Assembly (NCBI GenBank): GCA_963842455.1
Contig: CAWJHE010000016.1
Location: 9,882 to 73,881, forward strand
Source of the DNA: CAWJHE01 sp963842455
Lineage (GTDB): Bacteria > Chloroflexota > Anaerolineae > Anaerolineales > UBA4823
Direction: 5' to 3'
Length of the DNA stretch: 64,000 nucleotides
This document shows positions 58,097 to 64,000 of this stretch, one piece after another. The notes under the pieces were generated by a model that made no database searches, was not told the DNA's origin, and saw only the letters and a list, made by a program, of their open reading frames with translations. The position numbers were made by a program, and so were the translations under genes. Within the stretch, counting starts at the first letter, position 1; the number at the start of each line of letters is the position of its first letter.

Positions 58097-59605
58097 TCAA
58101 ACCTCATATTTGCCCAGCCGGTGCGAGATATCCCGGGTGTTTCGATACAAGGCCAGGTAATCCTCGTAGAACGGCTGGTAGACCTGTCTGCGCCGAGCAT
58201 CCGGTTCCACCAAGGTGCGGATCTTTACCCATTGATCCAGGTCGGCGCGTGTCAACACGCCTGCTGCCAGCCCCGCCAGGAAAGCATCCCCGTAACTAGC
58301 GCCAACTGTGATTTCTGGCATTACCTGGGTAATCCCTGCCACATCGGAAACAATTTGCACCCAAAAGGGACTGCGTGCACCCCCGCCAACCGCAACTACG
58401 CGCTTGACCGGCGCGCCTATTTCACGGAAGGTCTCGACATTGTGGCGGATGCCATACGCCACGCTCTCTAAAATCGCGCGGAACAGGTGTTCACGTTTAT
58501 GCGCCAGGGTCAAACCGGCCATCACGCCGCGTGCCTGCGGGTCGTTAATCGGGGTGCGTTCCCCGCTGAAATAGGGCAGCATCAGCAAACCACCCGAGCC
58601 TGGGGCGATGTTCTGCGCGGCAGCAAACAGCTGAGCATATGCCTGATCGGAAGGGAGATCTCGGGCGAATTCATCGCGGAACCAGCGCGTGAGCGAGCCA
58701 GTCGTCGCCATACCCGCCGCCAGGGCATATTGCCCGGGGAAAACGCCAGCCACTGTCCAGGTGCGTGGGTCGGGTACGGGTTTATCCAGCACCAGGATGA
58801 AGAAGGTGGTGCTGCCGTACATAATCATCAAATCACCAGGCTGCACCACGCCTACGCTCAATGCTTCGCTCAAGGCATCCACTGCGCCGACCGCCACCGG
58901 CGTACCGGGTCGCAAACCGGTCTCAGCAGCGCCAGCCTGGGAGACCTCACCAGCGATCTCATCGCTCCAGGCCATGCGCGGCAGCATTTCCAGCGGCGCC
59001 AGGTCCGGCGCCAGGTCGGTGGACCATTCCAGCTTGCGAATATCCACCAGGGGCATATAATGGCTGGCAGTGTGGCGATCGATCACCTTCTCTCCGGTCA
59101 GCCGGTAGATCAAATAGCTGCTGGCTGTGGTCAGGTGTGCTGTCTTCTCCCAGATTTCAGGCTCTTCCTGTTTTAGCCACAAGATTTTCGGGCCGATCGC
59201 CTGGCTGGTGAGCGCCATGCCACTGAACTCAAAGATGGCGTCTTCTCCCAGGCAGTTATTGATTGTCTCGATCTGGCGGCTGGCACGTGTATCCACCCCA
59301 TACAGGATTCCCGGGCGCAAAGGCTTGCCAGATGCATCCAGGGGCAGCAAGCAGGGACCGATGGCGCTCATTGCCACAGCAGCCACGTCTTCACCAGAAT
59401 ATGGCGAGCCATCCAGCAAACCCCGGCAAATGGCTACCACATCCGCCCACCAGATCTTATCCGCATCCTGCTCCGCCCACCCCGGGTGTGGGATGCTCAA
59501 GTCATGTTCCACAACCAGGGTTTTTACAACGTTACCACCCGGCGAAACCAGTACCCCTTTGCTGGAGTAAGTGCCCACATCGATGCCTAGCAAGAGTTCG
59601 CTCAT
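58097..59605 (-). CDS. FGGY-family carbohydrate kinase (xylulokinase-like)
   Basis: 502 residues, intact. LLGIDVGTYSSKGVLVSPGG, HPGWAEQDADKIWW, MSAIGPCLLPLDASGKPLRP, ILYGVDTRASRQ, then YFSGERTPINDPQARGVMAG and VVAVGGGARSPFWVQIVSDV. The GYF/ERTP and GGGA.S..W elements are the FGGY kinase signatures. It faces the rightward operon tail to tail (31 bases apart). The substrate may be a sugar related to the one handled there, since three FGGY kinases lie within 7 kb. AAGGAGAAAAA precedes the ATG. Confidence 0.9.
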   Translation of the reverse strand: MSELLLGIDVGTYSSKGVLVSPGGNVVKTLVVEHDLSIPHPGWAEQDADKIWWADVVAICRGLLDGSPYSGEDVAAVAMSAIGPCLLPLDASGKPLRPGILYGVDTRASRQIETINNCLGEDAIFEFSGMALTSQAIGPKILWLKQEEPEIWEKTAHLTTASSYLIYRLTGEKVIDRHTASHYMPLVDIRKLEWSTDLAPDLAPLEMLPRMAWSDEIAGEVSQAGAAETGLRPGTPVAVGAVDALSEALSVGVVQPGDLMIMYGSTTFFILVLDKPVPDPRTWTVAGVFPGQYALAAGMATTGSLTRWFRDEFARDLPSDQAYAQLFAAAQNIAPGSGGLLMLPYFSGERTPINDPQARGVMAGLTLAHKREHLFRAILESVAYGIRHNVETFREIGAPVKRVVAVGGGARSPFWVQIVSDVAGITQVMPEITVGASYGDAFLAGLAAGVLTRADLDQWVKIRTLVEPDARRRQVYQPFYEDYLALYRNTRDISHRLGKYEV

Positions 59606-59704
59606 GAATATTTTTCTCCTTAAAATTGCAAATTGCCTTCTGTATCCTTCGTCGGAGTTCCAATCAAGCGGTAGATTGAAACATTAAAAACACCCTTCAC
59701 CAGA

Positions 59705-60478
59705 TCAATCCTGAATCGGCGCATCAATTTGGAAAGTTGGGTCGAAATCAAAGAGCGTTGTTGTTATTGCATTCACATATTCTTGTTTACTCTCACCTGT
59801 TTGTGGATCGTTTACTACCGCATAAATCTTTCCATCCTTGACCATTTTATAGGGTAAGCCATCTGCTTCTCCGATCCAAAGCTCAACCTGGCTCTCCAAT
59901 TCCCCGTCGTGTGTCTTGGTTATTTCGACGTAATGGATCACCTGCATTGGCTTTACCATCCAGTTGATCCTTGCGCACAAATTCAACCTGGCTGAGCATC
60001 TCACCGATTGACTGCTCGGTGACAACTTCTTGACCCATGAAGGCATGCGCGGGAATTTGAGCTTCTTCCCACCACCCGAAGAATTCGTCGTCATATACAC
60101 TTTTTCACCGATGACGATGTATTCGACTTCATCTTCCACACTGACAATATGTTTCTTATCTGGAGGGATGAATTCGATGATGGAGTGATTTACTTTTCCA
60201 TCTTCGATTTCGGTCAGGTTTTCCATTCTGTTTTGGGTGCTGGTAAATGCCATCAGGGCTGATATGATTGTCGAGCGCATGCTTTCCTCATCAGGAGTAG
60301 GCGCTGGAGTCTGGGTTGCAGCTGGCGCAATGATTACCGTCTCTTGCGTAGACACTGCTGATTCTACACTTGTCGGTTCTGAAGGAGATGTTGGACCAGA
60401 ATTGGATTGGCAAGCGGTAAGGCTACCTGCGAAAATGATTAAGACCAAGAGAAGAGCACAAAATTTTTGAGTTTTCAT
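59705..60478 (-). pseudogene. Lipoprotein with two compensating frameshifts
   Basis: Start at ATG 60478, with GGAGAG upstream and lipobox LTAC. A Thr/Pro/Ser linker is followed by a domain of about 190 residues. The open frame reads through, but residues coded by about 60063-59945 make sense only in another frame: IPAHAFMGQEVVTEQSIGEM, then LSQVEFVRKDQLDGK. The original frame resumes with VEITKTHDGELESQVELWIG. Two opposite indels therefore hide the damage. The fold resembles LppX/LprG- or LolA-like lipid-binding lipoproteins (GLPYKMVKDGK, TTTLFDFDP), a weak suggestion. Confidence 0.65.
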
Positions 60479-60796
60479 AAATCTCTCCATTACTTAAATG
60501 ATTGGTTTTTACTAAAAATTGTACTCCCCCAAGTTCAATTCTACCGCGATTGTAATAATTTATAGCAATAAACTCATCGCACACCTTATGTCATATAAAA
60601 TGATCTGTGAGTTAGTTTTTCGAAAAAAGCTCTGCGCTCTCTGCGAGCTTTGCGAGAGATCAAATTCAATTCCCAACCTAAATAAAATCAAAACCAAATC
60701 TTCATATTTTCCTAACAAGTTCTTGTTATCCTTGGAGTGTAAGTCAAACAGAACGACTTACCTCGAACCAGATCATAGAACATAAGGAGATTATGT
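60479..60796. other. Divergent intergenic region, 320 bp
   Basis: AT-rich. It contains CTCTGCGAGCTTTGCGAGAG (60640-60660), a member of the TTTGCGAGAGAT repeat family. TTCTTGTTATCC near 60720 could be a -35 area. A good AAGGAGATT site lies before the gene at 60797. Nothing coding is seen. Confidence 0.45.
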
Positions 60797-61744
60797 ATGA
60801 AGAACAAATTTTTAATTACCATCATTGGCGGGGCAGTAGCTCTGACTTTAGTTGCCGGAACTGCAGCCTTTCTCACCATCCGCAGCGCACAGGCGCAGGG
60901 AGAATTGGTTAGCCGCGAATTACGCTCGGTCTTCGAACCGGTTGGGCTGGACGACAGCCAGGATCCGGGCATTGCGCACGGACGACCAGGACGTTTTCCC
61001 GGTAACGATATGCCAGCTATGCGAGATTCCGACGATAGCTTCTTAGCCGAAGCCCTGGGCATCAGCGCTGAAGAGCTGCAAGCCGCTCGCCAGGCTGCCT
61101 GGGAAAAAGGCTTGGCGCAACTCGTTGAGGCTGGTGAGATCACCCAGGCGCAGGCAGACCGCCTGAAAGAACTGGGCATGGGAAAGATGGGTCTGGCTGC
61201 CAGAATGGGCGGTTGGATGATGCCAGATGTCAGCCTGGACTATGACACCCTGCTAGCCGCTGAGCTGGGTATCAGCGTAGATGACTTGCAAGCTGCGCGC
61301 GACGAAGCAAAAGACCTGGCCTTACAGGCTGCGATCGATAGCGGCAAGATCACCCAGGAACAGGCAGATTTGATCAAAGCCCGAGAAGCTCTGCAACCCT
61401 ACCTGGACCGCGAAACTCTGACCGCAAAAGCCTTGGGCATCAGCGTCGAGGAATTGCAAGCAGCCCGTGAAGACGGAACCATTATGCAGGACATGTTGGC
61501 AGCCAAGGGACTGAACGCAGTCGATTTCCAGAAAGCGCTTCTGGATGCTTACCAGTCAGCGATCACCCAGGCTGTGCAGGATGGCGTCATCACCCAGGCG
61601 CAAGCCGATGAACTGCTCAATCAAGGCGTGATGGGTGGCTTCCGAATGCCCGGTGGTAAGCCAGGGATGGATGGACGGAAGCCCGGTGGGTTCAACAACT
61701 TCCCCACCCAACCAGAAATCATCGAGCCGGAGAGCGGTCTCTAA
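60797..61744 (+). CDS. Exported repeat protein with LGIS..ELQAAR / GxITQ.QAD units
   Basis: 315 residues: signal peptide or N-terminal membrane helix (1-34), then a helical region built from recurring units. LGISAEELQAARQAAWEKGL is followed by GEITQAQADRLKEL. LGISVDDLQAARDEAKDLAL is followed by GKITQEQADLIKAR. LGISVEELQAAREDG is followed by GVITQAQADELLNQ. The C-terminus is Gly/Pro-rich. The LGIS and GxITQ.QAD rhythm resembles YckD/DUF2680-type exported proteins, whose role is unknown. A strong terminator follows. Confidence 0.75.
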   Translation: MKNKFLITIIGGAVALTLVAGTAAFLTIRSAQAQGELVSRELRSVFEPVGLDDSQDPGIAHGRPGRFPGNDMPAMRDSDDSFLAEALGISAEELQAARQAAWEKGLAQLVEAGEITQAQADRLKELGMGKMGLAARMGGWMMPDVSLDYDTLLAAELGISVDDLQAARDEAKDLALQAAIDSGKITQEQADLIKAREALQPYLDRETLTAKALGISVEELQAAREDGTIMQDMLAAKGLNAVDFQKALLDAYQSAITQAVQDGVITQAQADELLNQGVMGGFRMPGGKPGMDGRKPGGFNNFPTQPEIIEPESGL

Positions 61745-61766
61745 TCTCTTCTAACAACTGAAGCAT

Positions 61767-61804
61767 GGGAACGCCCAGGGAAAAGGGCGTTCCCCACTTT
61801 TTTT
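61767..61804 (+). terminator. Intrinsic terminator after the repeat protein
   Basis: GGGAACGCCC and GGGCGTTCCC form a perfect 10-bp stem with an 8-base loop, followed within three bases by a run of seven Ts. Confidence 0.9.
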
Positions 61805-61840
61805 GAGAACACAAATATTTCACACTTAAAGGTAGAACCG

Positions 61841-63022
61841 ATGCAGAAATTAACTCTGAAACTTGTAACCTTATTTCTACTCGTCCTGATGCTCCCTGCT
61901 TGCTCAGCCATTCCAGCAAGCCTTTCGCAATTAACCGAGATGATCCCAAGTGAAGCGCCCAGTGTACCGGTGGAAGTCAAACCGGTAGCCTACACCCAGG
62001 CGCCGACGGTGGAAGCCCTGGCTGCTGAGCCCCAGGTTCAGCAAGCGCCAATCACAGCCAACAACTACACGCAAGATTTACAATCGGCCCTGGTCAATCT
62101 TTACCAGGCAGCTAACCCAGCCGTGGTGTACATTATCAACGGACAGGGCTCTGGCAGTGGTTTTGTTTACGACGCAGAAGGTCATATCGTCACCAATCAC
62201 CATGTGATCTCTGGCAGCCGCCAATTCGAAGTTGTCTTTGCCAGCGGTGAGCGCATGCTGGGTAAGCTGGTCGGCTCGGATGAAGACAGCGATCTAGCAG
62301 TGATCAAGATTGATGAAATGCCGGCTGGCGTGACCCCTCTACCCCTGGCTGAATTTAGCAGCATCCAGGTCGGGCAGATTGTAGCCGCCATCGGCAATCC
62401 CTTCGGCGAGCAGGGATCGATGTCGATGGGGATTGTCAGCGGCGTGGGGCGCAGCCTGCAATCGCAACGCAGCGGCTCGAACATGGGAGGTTACTCGTTG
62501 CCCGAAGTCGTCCAGACCGATGCTCCGATCAACCCAGGCAATTCCGGTGGTCCATTGCTCAATCTGAACGGCGAGGTGATCGGCGTCAACAGCGCCATTG
62601 CCACCACTTCGGGGACCAACAGCGGGGTCGGGTTCGCCGTCCCTGCCAGTGCATTGCAGCGAATTGTACCGGTATTGATCAGCGAAGGGAAATACACCTA
62701 TTCCTACATGGGTGTAGCCTTTGATAACGAAATTTCCCTGGATGAACTGTCCACCTACAACCTGCCCCAAACCCAGGGCGTCTACCTGCTGCAGGTTTCT
62801 CCAGGCGGTCCAGCGGATGAGGCAGGCTTGCTCGCCGCCGACCCACAGACCGGCCGCGGCGGGGACCTGATCACTGCCATCGATGGTCAGCCGGTCAACA
62901 ACTTCGCCGACCTGAATAGCTATCTGGTCTTCCACACCTCCCCCGGTCAGGAGATCCTGCTCACCATCCTGCGCAACGGCGAGCCAACGGAGATCTCCCT
63001 GACCCTGGGAGCGCGGCCGTAA
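61841..63022 (+). CDS. HtrA/DegP-type trypsin-like serine protease, lipid-anchored, with PDZ domain
   Basis: 393 residues. Lipobox LPAC (Cys21), a Pro/Ala/Glu linker to about residue 80, then the protease: GSGSGFVYDAEGHIVTNHHV (His121), DSDLAVIKID (Asp151) and APINPGNSGGPLLNLNGEVI (Ser235). One PDZ domain closes it (about 295-390; GVYLLQVSPGGPADEAGL). Members degrade or refold damaged envelope proteins. The catalytic triad is complete and the length is normal for a single-PDZ HtrA. Confidence 0.92.
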   Translation: MQKLTLKLVTLFLLVLMLPACSAIPASLSQLTEMIPSEAPSVPVEVKPVAYTQAPTVEALAAEPQVQQAPITANNYTQDLQSALVNLYQAANPAVVYIINGQGSGSGFVYDAEGHIVTNHHVISGSRQFEVVFASGERMLGKLVGSDEDSDLAVIKIDEMPAGVTPLPLAEFSSIQVGQIVAAIGNPFGEQGSMSMGIVSGVGRSLQSQRSGSNMGGYSLPEVVQTDAPINPGNSGGPLLNLNGEVIGVNSAIATTSGTNSGVGFAVPASALQRIVPVLISEGKYTYSYMGVAFDNEISLDELSTYNLPQTQGVYLLQVSPGGPADEAGLLAADPQTGRGGDLITAIDGQPVNNFADLNSYLVFHTSPGQEILLTILRNGEPTEISLTLGARP

Positions 63023-63033
63023 GGCAGTAGAAT

Positions 63034-63108
63034 TTTAACCACTAAGGACGCCAAGATAAGCGAAGGGAAATGATTAGCCACGAATTTTCACTAATCTACA
63101 CGCAATTT
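63034..63108. repeat. Dispersed 50-bp repeat, copy 2
   Basis: GACGCCAAGATAAGCGAAGG, then GATTAGCCACGAATTTTCAC, then TAATCTACACGCAATTTG is nearly identical to 11950-12022. It lies between the protease gene and the hairpin-repeat array. Confidence 0.7.
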
Positions 63109-63139
63109 GTCATTGCGAACAAATCCACGGCGATAGAGT

Positions 63140-64000
63140 GCCATTCATTCCGAAGTGACGACCGTATGCGCCGGTCATTGCGAGCGTTCTGTGCGAAGCA
63201 ATCTCGGCGCTAGTCAAGATGAGAGATTGCTTCACTCGTTCGCAATGACAGATGTCATTATTAGCCCAGAGTGACGACCGTACGTGCCGGTCATTGCGAG
63301 CGTTCTGTGCGAAGCAATCTCGGCGCTGATAAGAGGAAAGATTGCTTCACTACGTTCGCAATGACAGTTGTCATTATTAGCCCAAAGTGACAACCGTGCG
63401 TACCATCATGGGAGCGGTCTGTGCGAAGCAATCTCGGCGCTAGTCAAGAGGAGAGATTGCTTCACTACGTTCGCAATGACAGTTGTCATTATTAGCCCAA
63501 AGTGACGACCGTACGCGCCGGTCATTGCGAGCGGTCTGTGCGAAGCAATCTCGGCGCTAGTCAAGATGAGAGATTGCTTCACTACGTTCGCAATGACAGA
63601 TGTCATTATTAGCCCAGAGTGACGACCGTACGTGCCGGTCATTGCGAGCGGTCTGTGCGAAGCAATCTCGGCGCTAGTCAAGAGGAGAGATTGCTTCACT
63701 ACGTTCGCAATGACAGTTGTCATTATTAGCCCAAAGTGACGACCGTACGCGGCGGTCATTGCGAGCGTTCTGTGCGACGCGGATCTCGGCGCTGGTCAAG
63801 ATGAGAGATTGCTTCACTACGTTCGCAATGACAGTTGTCATTATTAGCCCAAAGTGACGACCGCATAGCTGCGCCGGTCATTGCGAGCGGTCTGTGAGAA
63901 GCAATCTCGGCGCTAGTCAAGATCGAGAGATCGCTTCACTACGTTCGCAATGACAGATGTCATTATTAGCCCAGAGTGACGACCGTACGTGCCGGTCATT
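63140..64000. repeat. Tandem array of about 116-bp hairpin repeats, cut by the window end
   Basis: Each unit contains GGTCATTGCGAGCG, GTGCGAAGCAATCTCGGCGC, then GAGAGATTGCTTCACTACGT, TCGCAATGACAG and ATTATTAGCCCAAAGTGACG. The arms CATTGCGA...GAAGCAATCTC and GAGATTGCTTC...TCGCAATG pair, so every unit can fold into a long hairpin. CCGGTCATTG-type starts lie near 63171, 63287, 63402, 63518, 63635, 63752, 63874 and 63992. Units differ by a few bases, one has CACTCGTTCGC instead of CACTACGTTCGC, and the array continues past the end. ORFs here only read the repeat. Confidence 0.85.

Noticed and set aside
63406..63759. ORF with repeated MTT(V/S)VIANVVKQS units
   Set aside because: It follows the hairpin repeat array on the minus strand and exists only because the unit happens to be open in that frame.

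Overview
The window looks like a chromosomal segment of a Chloroflexi bacterium, most likely class Anaerolineae. This is inferred from protein style, not from a marker gene. The signs are lipoproteins with long Thr/Pro or Ala/Glu/Pro linkers, a DUF4332 helix-hairpin-helix protein, several secreted proteases, large oligopeptide/sugar ABC operons, and intergenic DNA full of short repeats. I found no rRNA, tRNA, CRISPR array or replication origin. The only transposase is a truncated remnant.

Layout. 1-3.6 kb: start of a lipoprotein gene and a broken secreted subtilisin. 3.6-10.5 kb: a nitrogen-scavenging locus with two M20 amidohydrolases/peptidases, a YfcC-type carrier and a divergent NSS-family Na+ symporter. 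10.8-15.8 kb: a metal-handling locus with a Crp/Fnr regulator, a free HMA metallochaperone, a P1B-type ATPase with an unusual CPG motif and two paralogous four-helix membrane proteins, interrupted by 46-bp tandem repeats. 16-18.4 kb: a DUF6922/AbiEii toxin-antitoxin pair and a decayed Phd/YefM antitoxin. 18.5-27.1 kb: a membrane-anchored nuclease, a possibly SOS-controlled winged-helix/Zn-finger gene followed by a LuxR-type gene, an FkbM methyltransferase, a DUF4332 protein, a lipoprotein, a Nudix hydrolase and a HAD hydrolase. 27.4-30.3 kb: a gingipain-like C25 protease. 30.4-42.1 kb: a divergent catabolic locus. One arm encodes an allantoinase-like enzyme and a DhnA/LsrF-type aldolase. The other encodes a SIS isomerase/deglycase, an amidohydrolase, a complete Opp-type ABC transporter and a PfkB kinase. 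42.1-47.4 kb: a decayed stretch with a transposase remnant, two exported proteins and an intact subtilisin. 47.7-59.6 kb: a rare-sugar operon with a class II aldolase, an LsrB/RhaS-like binding protein, an ATPase, two permeases, two FGGY kinases, a SorC regulator and a 2-hydroxyacid dehydrogenase, facing a third FGGY kinase. 59.7-64 kb: a lipoprotein, a repeat-built exported protein, an HtrA/DegP-like lipoprotein protease and a tandem array of about 116-bp hairpin repeats that runs off the window.

The two large operons have the same logic: an ABC importer, one or more kinases, an isomerase/deglycase or regulator, and an aldolase. This suits a fermentative scavenger. Secreted proteases and the nuclease feed the peptide and amino-acid importers.

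About twenty genes are interrupted by frame changes, mostly repairable by removing one base, so sequencing error is as likely as real decay. They are listed as pseudogenes with repaired extents. One kinase instead has an in-frame amber codon.
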